Assembly: GCA_936432065.2 (NCBI GenBank)
Contig: OW386289.2
Location: 136,264,015-136,328,014, forward strand
Length of the DNA: 64,000 nt
Direction of reading: 5' to 3'
Source: Rutpela maculata
Taxonomy: Eukaryota; Arthropoda; Insecta; Coleoptera; Cerambycidae
A program made the position numbers and the translations under genes. The notes under the pieces were generated by a model. The model ran no database searches and was not told the origin of the DNA. It saw only the letters and a program-made list of their open reading frames with translations. Positions 33,915-43,208 of this stretch are shown here, piece by piece. Numbering within the stretch: the first letter of the stretch is position 1; the number at the start of each line of letters is the position of its first letter.

Positions 33915-35123
33915 TTAATTTATTGATAATAAGTATTTTTTTATTATGAACGAAATTTGTTGCTTTAAAATTGTGAAACCAAAGATATCATTATCGAAAA
34001 ATGAAAACATTTCAGCTAATACTCCTATTATAAAAATTAACATTGCTAGGTGATAAACATAAATTTGAGAATAAAAACAATTTAAAATACATCTGTTGCA
34101 CAAAGATGTTGTTGATATATTGTAAGATGGTAGTCTTAAGTCATCTGATTTTGCATCTACATCAATATCCGAGTTACATACAGTTTTTTCGTCTACATCA
34201 GATTTCTCATCAGAGTCTTCACTTCCCAATACACTAGCATTAGATTTTCTTCCAGAGGAAGTAAAGTACATCAGATGGTCCAACACACTTCTATAAATAT
34301 ATTTACATTCTGCTTCAGTCAAACATACCAATTCGACAGCTTCTTCATTAGCCAGAAAGACAATCAGTTTATTCTCTTCTCTGAGTACTTTATTGATATC
34401 CATCCATTTCAAATGATGCACTTTTCTATTTTCTATATAAGTAACCATCCCGTTATAATTTATCCACAAATTTAACCGAACTTGATTGGAGTCTTCAACG
34501 AGGTAAGGGTCTATACCGTAAGCCTCCAATTGGCAGGCCATTCTCAGAAATAAATCCTGGACATGTTCTCTGTTCAAACCATTTAAGTGATTCTTATGAA
34601 TGTCTATAGCTTTAGTTTCAGTAGAGATACTCTGGTTCAACAAAATTTTCTCTTTAACGTAATTTCCAAAGAGTAATGTGGAATCATAATCGCCGTGGAT
34701 ATACTGCAGCATAAGTGCCAAGAGGAGTGATGAATCATTAGGACCACAACACAGTCTACCACTTAAGAGATCATACCTTAGTTGTGTAAATATTTGGAGT
34801 TTGGTGACTTTTTCAGACAACTTATATGGTTCTGGAGGATACACCTTTACTCTGAAGTGAAAATGTATAGGACAAATATCTTTAACCTGACTTCTAATGA
34901 GTTTATCTAGTTCTAACCAATGCCTTTGTTCAAACGTGTCAACAAAACGTAGTCCCCAGTAGTCCTTTTCACATAAATTTTGATATTGACACACGTAATC
35001 CATCAAATCTCTCCCTGTGTTATCGGATTTATACTCACACTCCAAAATTTCGCCGTTTTTTAGTAGATGAACTGTACAAGGATACAAAACCTCTATACCT
35101 GTTCTTGATACTACTGTCTTCAT
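33915..35123 (-). CDS. Intronless FERM-domain protein (FRMD-like retrogene)
   Basis: 402 residues, intact, no introns. FERM F1 (ubiquitin-like) about 15-90 includes CEYKSDNTGRDLMDYVCQYQ and CEKDYWGLRFVDTFEQRHWL. F2 about 100-205 includes FHFRVKVYPPEPYKLSEKV, FTQLRYDLLSGRLCCGPNDS and ALMLQYIHGDYDS. F3 about 205-295 includes EAYGIDPYLVEDSNQVRLNL and NRKVHHLKWMDI. Then comes an acidic linker (about 300-340) and a hydrophobic C-terminal stretch near 355-375 that could be a membrane segment. FERM proteins link membrane proteins to the actin cortex; FRMD3/5-like members carry a C-terminal membrane segment. Vertebrate and insect FRMD genes have many introns, so this looks like a retrocopy. It lies between the arms of the 33603-35755 element. 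Confidence 0.8.
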   Translation of the reverse strand: MKTVVSRTGIEVLYPCTVHLLKNGEILECEYKSDNTGRDLMDYVCQYQNLCEKDYWGLRFVDTFEQRHWLELDKLIRSQVKDICPIHFHFRVKVYPPEPYKLSEKVTKLQIFTQLRYDLLSGRLCCGPNDSSLLLALMLQYIHGDYDSTLLFGNYVKEKILLNQSISTETKAIDIHKNHLNGLNREHVQDLFLRMACQLEAYGIDPYLVEDSNQVRLNLWINYNGMVTYIENRKVHHLKWMDINKVLREENKLIVFLANEEAVELVCLTEAECKYIYRSVLDHLMYFTSSGRKSNASVLGSEDSDEKSDVDEKTVCNSDIDVDAKSDDLRLPSYNISTTSLCNRCILNCFYSQIYVYHLAMLIFIIGVLAEMFSFFDNDIFGFTILKQQISFIIKKYLLSIN

Positions 35124-35310
35124 TTTAACAATTTATAATTTGGAAGAATCTAAACATAGAATTAAAATAAAATGTAACTTTAGAGATCGGTTGACAATTC
35201 CATGACAGGATATTTTGAAATGCTAAACTGTCATTATCATTCTAGTCAAAATATGTCGCTTATAGGGCCAGTACACTAGGATAGTTGAGGAAATACATTA
35301 GTACTTATAG

Positions 35311-35516
35311 TAGAGTCAATAGAGATTTTCACTTCGGAAAAATTCCGGGAAGCGATAACTTTTGAGGATATATCTCTGAACATGTCAGAAACAACATACC
35401 AAAAGTTACCAACAATAGTCCTTGAGCGTAATTTGTTATTAAACAAATTAGTTGCAAAATATCAGTCTTTGTCAAATATATCTTAAAATATTTTTTTTCT
35501 TTCAAATAGTAATTAG
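35311..35516 (+). repeat. R2 dispersed repeat, copy 2
   Basis: Very similar to 21098-21294. It runs up to the inner edge of the right arm of the 33603-35755 element, upstream of the FERM ORF start, and could contain its promoter region. Confidence 0.85.
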
Positions 35517-35757
35517 TGGAACCGCATAGGGTGACAAATAGGGGATTCGTGGGCAATTAATGATTAAAGCATGACACCCATATTATATGTTAGTATATAC
35601 ATTTGTCAACAACAGAGCCGTTCTTGCCACCCCCAATCATGCGACCATCACCCCCGACGACCCTTAAGAGGTAAAATGGTTAATTTAACCGTTAAAGATA
35701 GAATGTTCGTATTTTTACTAGATTGTCTTGTTTTTACTAAGGAACAGAAAAGGTTAT

Positions 35758-35960
35758 TAGCACTTTTGTCCAATTTTTGTTCCTAACAAAATTATTTTTA
35801 AAAAATGCTTTTTTAGAACATCATAACATTTTAAATCGCCTTTTTCTAATAAAACTCACACTCGATTAAGAAAACACTTCAAATAAGGTTTGTTGTAATT
35901 ATTTTTACCATTACGATACTCGCATACCTTGAATTTCACTATATTGGTCGAAAGTCGTCC
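35758..35960 (-). repeat. R3 dispersed repeat, copy 2
   Basis: Inverted relative to 29911-30131. The FERM-bearing element joins it at a TA, at the point where the 29911 copy reads straight through. Confidence 0.85.
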
Positions 35961-36055
35961 ACGAGAAATAAAAATATGCATTATTTCAGAATAATTACGA
36001 GAAGCTTCGATTTTCCTAAAACTTTTTCTTATCACTTTCACATAGCTTAAAATAA

Positions 36056-37608
36056 CGGATAACATCCCCCCGGAGGTGATCAAAATAGTCGTCGAAGAAT
36101 CGCCCGAAGCGGTTTTAGGGGACATGAATCCAGATGGAGAAAAGCGAGGCTCGTCCTCATTATTAAAGGGAACGGAAAACCTGAAGAGCCATGGAATAAT
36201 TAATCCTGGGAAGGCTAGAGCTAGAAATTGACCGGAGGGATGGTTTGTCGAACTACCAGTTCGGATTCCGCAGAGGAATGTCGACGGTGGATGCTGTGAC
36301 CCGCATCACAAGCAAGGCAAGAGAGGCCATGGGGGCAAAGAGAATGTGCTTAATCGTCACCCTTGATATCAGGAACGCATTTAACACTGCAGGATGGGGA
36401 GCAACTATAAGCAAACTAGAGAGATTGGAAGTGGCACTTTATCATTAACATCATTAAGAGTTACTTCAGGGATAGACAAATAGAGATGGACGCAAATAAT
36501 ACATTTGAATGGAGAAACGTGACTTGTGGTGTCCCACAGGGTTCGGTACTCGGGCCAACCCTGTGGAACATTATGTTCGACGACGTCTTACGGATTCCCC
36601 TCGCAAATGAGGTCACCCTTACGGGCTACGCCGATGATCTTGCCCTAACCGTGACTGGAAACTGGACGGTGCTAATCGAGGAGAAGGCGTATGCCACTAT
36701 TGAGAGAATAGAGGAATGGCTGCGGAGCGCTAAATTAAAACTTGCCCCGGAAAAAACCGAAGCAGTGATGATCACAAGGAAAATAACTGCCCAGCCTGTC
36801 ACTATCAGGGTTGGACAGATGGAAATTAGACCGGGGAATGGGCTTAAATACCTCGGAATCTGGCTGGACCCGAAACTAACATTCAGGTGTCACATAACAA
36901 AAACGGCGGAAAAAGCGGGGAAATCGGCAACCGCTCTAGGAAGAGTGATGTGAACACGAAGGGGCCAAAGGCCAGCAAAAGAAGGTTACTTTGTGGCGTG
37001 GTGCATTCAGTCATATTATATGCTGCCCCGGTCTGGGGATACGCCTTAGAAGAAAGGGCTAATGCCAAAGTAAGCCTGGCAAGGATTCAACGGCAGTGCT
37101 GGTAGTAGCAGGGATCCCTCCAGTGGATTTACTGGTCAAGGAAAGGGCAGAAGTGTACGAAGGAGTCGAGAGAGGAACCGCCAGGGAAAGACTGTTCGAA
37201 AGATGGCAGAACAGATGGGAGAACGCCCATAAAGGAAGATGGACTCACCGCATGATCCTTACAGTCAAAGAGTGGGTGGGAAGGAAACACGGAGAAGTAG
37301 GGTACCATCTTACGCAGGCCCTCACAGGTCATGGTTGCTTTGCCGACTACCTGTTGAGAATAGGAAAGCTGGACTCTCGAGAGTGCACATATTGTGGCGA
37401 AATAGACAATGCAGAGCACACAGTCTTCCACTACAACAGATGGATGGAGGAGAGACGAGGCATAAATCGTCTAGGGCCGGATGAGCTTGTGGAATTCATG
37501 CTGCAATCTGAAGACAATTGGCCAAAGGCCGAAACAGCTATTACACGGATCGTCGTGCATAAAGGAGAAGATGAGAGGAATCCCGACCTATACCCTCTGC
37601 GCAACTAG
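36056..37608 (+). pseudogene. R1-type ORF2 remnant (RT domain and C-terminal zinc motif)
   Basis: Reading starts PPEVIKIVVEESPEAVLG, then SNYQFGFRRGMSTVDAVTRI, VTLDIRNAFNTAGWG, CGVPQGSVLGPTLWNIMFDD, GYADDLALTV (YADD active site), LKLAPEKTEAVMITRK and LKYLGIWLDPKLTF. The C-terminal part reads LTGHGCFADYLLRIGKL and CTYCGEIDNAEHTVFHY, where the last Cys of the usual zinc motif is Tyr. Frames change near 36140-36240, 36445, 36955 and 37100. RT copies the element at its target; this copy is dead. R1 clade is the best fit from motif style. Confidence 0.88.
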
Positions 37609-37809
37609 AGGGAATACAGGGAACAAAGACAGGGAAAAAAAACAACATCTATACATCGAACAACGATTGACGTGTATCCTGAAGAGAAGCGAGAGCGGTT
37701 CCAGGATACATCATTCATCGAAGAGGGGTGGTTTTAGTGGGTATGCCCAGAGGTGAGTCCCACACTACCGTCCCGGTGTCCATAAAGGATTTCCACCACG
37801 GAAAAAAAA
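36056..37809 (+). mobile_element. 5'-truncated R1-clade non-LTR retrotransposon
   Basis: Flanked by a 12-bp target duplication AGCTTAAAATAA (36044-36055 and 37810-37821). It begins inside the reverse transcriptase region and ends with a short A-run after GGATTTCCACCACGG. 5' truncation, A-rich end and variable-length duplication are the marks of target-primed reverse transcription. Confidence 0.93.
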
Positions 37810-38189
37810 AGCTTAAAATAAAAAGTTATAAACATATAATCGTGAGGAAATTGTTTATTAATTATTTAAACAAAAAGAAACTTTTCTTTTTAACAAAATT
37901 ATTATAAGTTGAAAAATTTTAAGGCAATTTAATTCAAATTGACATATAAGGGGTTTTCGAGGTCGCTGAAACAGATTATGATATCAAAGAAAGGTAATTC
38001 AAAATGGCTGATCCAATATGGCCGATTTCCATCAGGCAATAAAATAATTCAAAACACTATTCAATTAAAAACACAATTTAAATATTCACATAAAGACATG
38101 AAGCTGAGAAAACGTGATATTGTACATTGCATTACAAGATGATGTGTGAAAAAGTGCCCAAACTACTTTGACAATGCTCTGCGGACACA

Positions 38190-38447
38190 CACACACACAG
38201 CGCAGCGTGCGGAGCAGGTGATGCGTACTGCTTGCCGCAAAGATGTTGTTTTACTTTCAATCTCTTTCTATTATTCAAGTATTATAATTTGACTCATGTC
38301 CCTGTACCACGTGAATATTTTTAATATGTTTTCGATATTTTAAACAGGATAAAAATTGTAGAAACAATCAACATTGAATCGATTTACCGAAAGCAAAACA
38401 TCTTCGCGCATGCAATACGCATCATCTGCTCAGCATGCTGCGCGTAT
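38190..38447. mobile_element. MITE with ~60-bp inverted ends
   Basis: Left end CAGCGCAGCGTGCGGAGCAG pairs with 'ctgctcagcatgctgcgcg' on the right, and 'atgcgtactgcttgccgc' with 'gcgcatgcaatacgcat'. A short CA run precedes it. A partial copy is at 24262-24430. Confidence 0.8.
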
Positions 38448-38573
38448 GTGTATTCGCAGGGCATGACTATTCATTAGGAGTCTGGAAACAAGGACAAATT
38501 CGGCTTCGCCTCACACGAGAAGTAGTGCAACCACGGAAATAGCTATTTGTATGACAAGGGAGAAAAGTGCATA

Positions 38574-38640
38574 ATTTCCTCCCGCGGATAGTTTGATGCC
38601 CGACGCGAAGCGGAGGGCATCAATATCCAAGGGAGGAAAT
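38574..38640. repeat. Long hairpin upstream of the tyrosine recombinase
   Basis: ATTTCCTCCC at 38574 pairs with GGGAGGAAAT ending at 38640; inside, GATAGTTTGATGCCC pairs with GGGCATCAATATC around a GACGCGAAGCGGA loop. Confidence 0.85.
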
Positions 38641-38877
38641 GGCACTTTGCTCCTTGTAATACATATGATTTTTTCTACGACCATAATTTACAGTGTTTTT
38701 TACATTGGTTTTACATATATTTTATTATATTTTCTTATGCATCAAAAAACCAAATATGTCAAATTGTCATAATAGGTATTTAGATAAGTAAATATTTTTA
38801 AAAATCAAAGTACATGGAACGTTGTTAAGGTTGCTTCTTGTTTTCAAAATAAACAAACTTCCAAAAAGTTTATAATA

Positions 38878-40769
38878 ATGTATTCCGAATGTGAAGATGA
38901 AGTTCCTCAAGATATTCTGGAAGAAGCAAACGTGGTTTCGTTAAATCTATTACCGTTAAAGTCTCGTGAAAAATATGAAAAAGAGTACCGGCTATTTAAA
39001 TGTTGGATGGAGACTAGGCAAACAAGAAAAATATGTGAAGAAGTGGTCCTACTTCACTTTTCCAAAAAATGCGCCGGTTTGAAGCCTTCAACATTATGGA
39101 GCAAATACAGCATGTTGCGATCTACACTCCAAATTAAAGACAATATCGACATTAAGTTTCCTAAATTAGTAGCTTTTTAAAAAAGGAAATCTGCTGGATA
39201 TAAAGCCAAGAAAGCCAATACTTTTTCAAGGGAGGATATCAACAAGTTTATTGCAGAAGCTCCAGATGAAACTTACTTACATATGAAGGTAAGATTGATC
39301 GTTATTGTTGAATAATTAATAGAAACGTAACGCAGTATTTGTTATTAGAAAATATATATAAAATGACAATTATGTGACATTTTAGGCAGTTGTCATAAGT
39401 GCATTTTCCTTTTTCAGGTCGTGCTTATATTTGGAATTGCTGGGGCATGCCGTAGCGATGAATTAGTTAATATGGTACTAGAGGATATCAGTGATAAAGG
39501 CGATATTTTAGTGGTGAAAATACCTGACTCAAAAACTAATATCAAAAGGACATTTACAATAACAAATGAGATTTTAAACGGAGTATCTGTCTTGGATATG
39601 TATAGAAAATATCTGGACTGTAGGTCCCCTAAAACATGTCATTCTAGATTTTTTGTAACTTATGCTAAAGGGAAATGTACAAACCAGGTAATTGGCAAAA
39701 ACACAATTAGGAAGTTTCCATTTTTCTCATTTTCTCGTAATAAATAGTCGTAAAAATCTAAAAAATATCTGTAATTTTTTTTTAAATTATCTCTATAAAT
39801 AAAGAAGTTATGGTCCTTCCAAGTTTAAAATGCTGCGATCATCTGGGCTGAGGCTCGATTACGTCACAATACATGATTCCGCCGACAGCGAGCGGGCGCG
39901 GGCACCTTTATACTCGCTGGCAGGCACCGGCAGTTTATAGCCAGCTTGCATTTGAGAGCCGAAAAAATTGCTAAAACATGCAATTTTGGCACGTTCATAT
40001 TTTTCGAAAAACACCATTGGGAGAGCCGTATGATGTCGCGACGTAAAGAGGAAGTCTTCCAGATAAACCTGATTGTAAATTGCACGGCGAAATTCGAAAA
40101 TTCGGCTCAGCTCGAACAAATCAAAAGTGACATTTTGTGACATTTCAGAAAATCGAGCATATACACTAAATAAAGGGAACATATGGCGCGCCGCCGGTAT
40201 GGCAAGTCAGCGCGCTGTGTATTGTGACGTCACGGTGGACTTCAGCAGAGGCGAAGTATTCAAATAAGAAATTGAATAAATTCGTGAGTTTTTCAGATAT
40301 CGAGATAATTTTTTTGTGTTTGACTAGTTATCTGAAAGACTACTAAATGAGGTTGAATGTACATGATATTTCTAAAATAGGAAACTTCCTAATTGCCAAA
40401 ATTCCATACAGAACAGCAATATTTTTAAATTTGGATGATTCGAAAGGCTATACTGGACACAGTTTCCGCCGTACTTCAGCTACGTTATTAGTCAATGCTG
40501 GAAGTGACATTCTCACTCTAAAAAGATAGGGGGGATGGCGAACAAACGTAGTAGCAGAAGGGTACTTAGATGATTGTATTTCTAAAAAATGTGAGGTAGC
40601 CAGCCAAATAATTACTGGAGGAAGTACTACTTCAAGTACCAAAAAACGTTGTCTTGTTTTTGAAAATTTTGTTTCTACAAGTACTTCATCAGCGACCAAG
40701 ACTTTGGAAAACAACAAACAGGAATTCCACCAGCAAAGCCAATATTTCTTCAGGAGGAATCTCCATTAG
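38878..40769 (+). pseudogene. Tyrosine recombinase (Crypton-like), broken
   Basis: Starts at ATG 38878 with YSECEDEVPQDILEE. An N-terminal SAM-like core-binding part includes LKSREKYEKEYRLFKCWMET and PSTLWSKYSMLRSTLQI. A GT-AG intron (39299-39417) follows HMK. The catalytic domain has the first Arg in GIAGACRSDELVNM, then GYTGHSFRRTSATLLVNAG (HxxR), GGWRTNVVAEGYLDD (Trp and the nucleophile Tyr). It ends RRNLH at 40769. Such enzymes cut and rejoin DNA through a 3'-phosphotyrosine and belong to a family common in insects. Lesions: TAA at 39178-39180 in place of Leu, TAG where the family's HGGW His is expected (near 40528), and a 690-bp insertion at 39705-40394. Confidence 0.85.
39705..40394. 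mobile_element. MITE inserted in the tyrosine recombinase gene
   Basis: Bounded by the perfect 15-bp inverted pair AATTAGGAAGTTTCC (39705-39719) and GGAAACTTCCTAATT (40380-40394). Removing it joins GKNT to AKIP in the recombinase frame. Inside, both ends carry a 'cgtcacaataca' block in inverted orientation, one with the CRE-like TGACGTCA. Confidence 0.75.
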
Positions 40770-40984
40770 TAATTTAACTAATTGTACCATAAATTTTAAC
40801 AATATTTAGTTACTGATGTTAATTTAAACCTTGATTTAAACTGTTTTCAATTTTTATGAATAAAAATAAGTAATAAAAAATCTGTTCCAAAGAAAAGCAT
40901 AATTATACATTTTCAGGAAGTTTGTGTATCAATAAAAGAAGTCTATATACTACTGTTACAGCTATTTGAAGTTTTTACTTGTTT

Positions 40985-41091
40985 GCTTCCAGAGGAAGCC
41001 AAAGTATTTTCCTCCCTAGGGAGGCAAAGCATTTTCCTCCCGAAGGAGGAAAAGTACTATTTTGCTCCCTGAAATGAGGGAGCAAAATAGT
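40985..41091. repeat. Run of four consecutive perfect hairpins
   Basis: In order: GCTTCC-AGA-GGAAGC (40985-40999); CCTCCCTAGGGAGG (41011-41024); TTTTCCTCC-CGAA-GGAGGAAAA (41032-41053); and ACTATTTTGCTCCCT-GAAATG-complement (41056-41091). All share TTCCTCC/GGAGGAA or TTTGCTCC. The same phrases occur in and beside the hairpin at 38574-38640, so the two clusters bracket the recombinase gene. Confidence 0.9.
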
Positions 41092-41260
41092 ATTTTCTAT
41101 GTAGGGAGTAGAAAAAATCTATTTCTGGACGTGTAATGAACGATATTGTTTATTATACTTCTTTGAAAACTATAACATAAAACAAAATATAGCAAAAAAA
41201 AGACATACGAAAGAAACTTGGAACATTTTTATTTTCATAAGTTACAGGAATAAAAAAAAA

Positions 41261-41958
41261 CCGCTGCCCAAGGAATCACTACTTCCACATCCGGATTTTC
41301 TATCCAAGTCACATAACGAAAAAATTTTGTATCTGGAAATAATTGTTTATGGAACTTTAATAATATAATATTTGAAATCCTCTACCCCAAAAACCCATAA
41401 AACGATACCCCATATCGGTAGTGGGGTGGGGGTGGTGACAGGGGGTGGGAGAGGGGGGGTGGATAAAATGAAAAAATATTTTGAGGTTTCTGGTTCTTGC
41501 ACACACTCTAAATCACATTTTTTTTTTTCATCCCCTCTAATAATGGGGTGGGGGTGGTAATGGGGATGGCCAATGCCAAAATTTTTTTTGAGACCTTAGC
41601 TTCTCTTGTATATAATAAATACCAATTTTATGGACCCTTACCTGCTTGATTTACCTATTTTCCCCAAATGTACCCCAATTTACCCCCCAACCCTTCGACG
41701 GAACAAGATGAAAATATAATCTAGTTCTAGATCTCTTTAAAGTACATATGTGTACCAAATTTCAAGTCAATATCTCAAACGGTTCCAGAGTAAACGTGCG
41801 CACAAAAAAAGTTACAGACCGACAGACCGACAGACAGAAATTTTTTTTTTCGCTCAAACTTGAAATCTCGACGTTTCATGACATTCTAAGCCTATTTGAA
41901 CAATAAAAATTTTTAAAAATTTTTTTGTCGTTACTATACTTCCACTGGATGTGGAAGT
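41261..41958 (-). repeat. 'Hairpin-ended' dispersed repeat, copy B
   Basis: Inverted relative to copies A and C: starts CCGCTGCCCAAGGAATCACT after an A-run and ends with the ACTTCCACTGGATGTGGAAGT-like hairpin. Confidence 0.9.
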
Positions 41959-42189
41959 AATAAGTAACTACTAGAGTAAGAATGTTGAAAATTAACTAAC
42001 TATTAAGCTCCAACTAATAATGTTTTTAGTTTGAATTGTTACTATTAATGGTTATGTTTATTGTGCAATTGGTATTATTGCACAGGTCTTTTGGAGTTAC
42101 ATTTGTGAAACTACAATTATTGAAGCAGACTCTTCGCAAATGTTTTGATTTTCTTGAACAAATAATACACTTGTTGTATTCTGTTAATG

Positions 42190-42972
42190 AGAAGGGTTAA
42201 ACAGTTTTCGTGATACCTCAATTTTTCTTTGTATGAATTCTTCTAAATATCCTTCTGCTACATTGGAAGAACGCCATCCATAGTGCCTTTTCAGAGTGAG
42301 TAAATCACCGCCGTTTTCCTCCAACATGCCTGCCGAAGAACGCCTTAGTCCATGCCCGGTATATTCTCTGGGATTTTCTAGTTTTAGGTATCCTGCAACA
42401 ATTTTCGGACCGCCACTGATGGTATGGCATCCAACATATTGAGCGTAACACTTGCCGTTTCGATATGGAAAAAATAATCTTCTGCTGTTCATACTTTTAG
42501 GTCGTAGAGCTGCATATTTACGATAAAGTGTGTATGAGTTTTTCCATATCGTAAAAACACGACAAGAAAGCACTCATGATCTACCACATCGTCTAAATTT
42601 AACCGTATTAAATCATCTCTTCGACACGCACCAAAAATCCCAAACACTTAAATTGCTTTTGCTAGTAGATATTGTTCATCTGAAGCTTCACATAAAAACT
42701 TGTTCTGCTGTTAAAACTCTGGACGTCTTCGATATATATCCTACAGCTTGACGCTTCAAAAAGCAATAGTTTTTGTATATTTGTTGATGTCAGCATTTTC
42801 TTTTATGGCCATCAACTTTTTAGCATTGAGAATCGACTCTATAACGTGGAAGATTTCATAGATTATGCTTTTTCGACAAAGTAAACTAGAAGAATATCGT
42901 CACTTACAGTTCTAATTTTGTTCAGATTTCGCCATTCAATAAAAAATTGATATTCGTGTTCATATATTGACC
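42190..42972 (-). pseudogene. Second tyrosine recombinase copy, heavily broken
   Basis: The minus strand starts near 42972 with SIYEHEYQFFIEWRNLNKIR and SDDILLVYFVEKA, continues GACRRDDLIRLNLDDVVDH (first catalytic Arg). The last 130 residues are open: RRLFFPYRNGKC, EYTGHGLRRSSAGMLEENGG (HxxR), LTLKRHYGWRSSNVAEGYLEE (His, Trp and Tyr). Stops and frameshifts fill the N-terminal two-thirds. It is a different lineage from the copy at 38878, in opposite orientation. Here the catalytic His, Trp and Tyr are intact. Confidence 0.85.
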
Positions 42973-43208
42973 TGGATTGGGCCGTTTCTCTAAAATAGCC
43001 AGGGCCGGTTGGACTGATCCCATCAATCCCTGGCTAGTGCTGCAAAATTCTGCTCTTCACTGTTCCAGGGCTCATGACGAACTGGTTTACGGTTCGCCCT
43101 TTGAAGGATTTGGGTCTGCTTCATCATATCAAAGACCTTTGTGTGTATTAGTAAGCAGAAGCGTGTCCCTATAGATGCGTTCATTTCCACGAATCCTTTT
43201 GGTATATA
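42973..43208. other. No gene seen
   Basis: Short spacer between the second recombinase copy and the next mariner element. A GC-richer stretch lies at 42990-43140 with no recognised motif. Confidence 0.4.

Larger units (their letters stand above)
33603..35755. mobile_element. TA-flanked inverted-repeat element enclosing a FERM ORF
   Basis: Outer ends ACCTTTCCTGTTCCTTAG (33603) and complement (ending 35755), with TA on each side (33601-33602 and 35756-35757). The arms extend about 250 bp (33603-33853 and 35513-35755). They are alike throughout, from 'gtaaaaacaagacaatctag' to 'cctatgccgttccacta'. Between the arms lie only a FERM-domain ORF (minus strand) and the R2 repeat. No transposase. The insertion point on the right falls inside repeat R3. 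Reading it as one element that captured a host gene is inference. Confidence 0.65.
35963..38045 (-). repeat. R5 dispersed repeat, split by a LINE
   Basis: The parts 35963-36055 and 37810-38045, joined, correspond on the minus strand to 180-475. The break is an exact 12-bp duplication made by the LINE. Confidence 0.85.

Noticed and set aside
36883..37431. Minus-strand frames of 61 and 100 residues
   Set aside because: Antisense to the LINE ORF.
39859..40182. Opposing 107-, 73- and 64-residue frames
   Set aside because: GC-rich MITE interior inside the recombinase gene; no motif in any frame.
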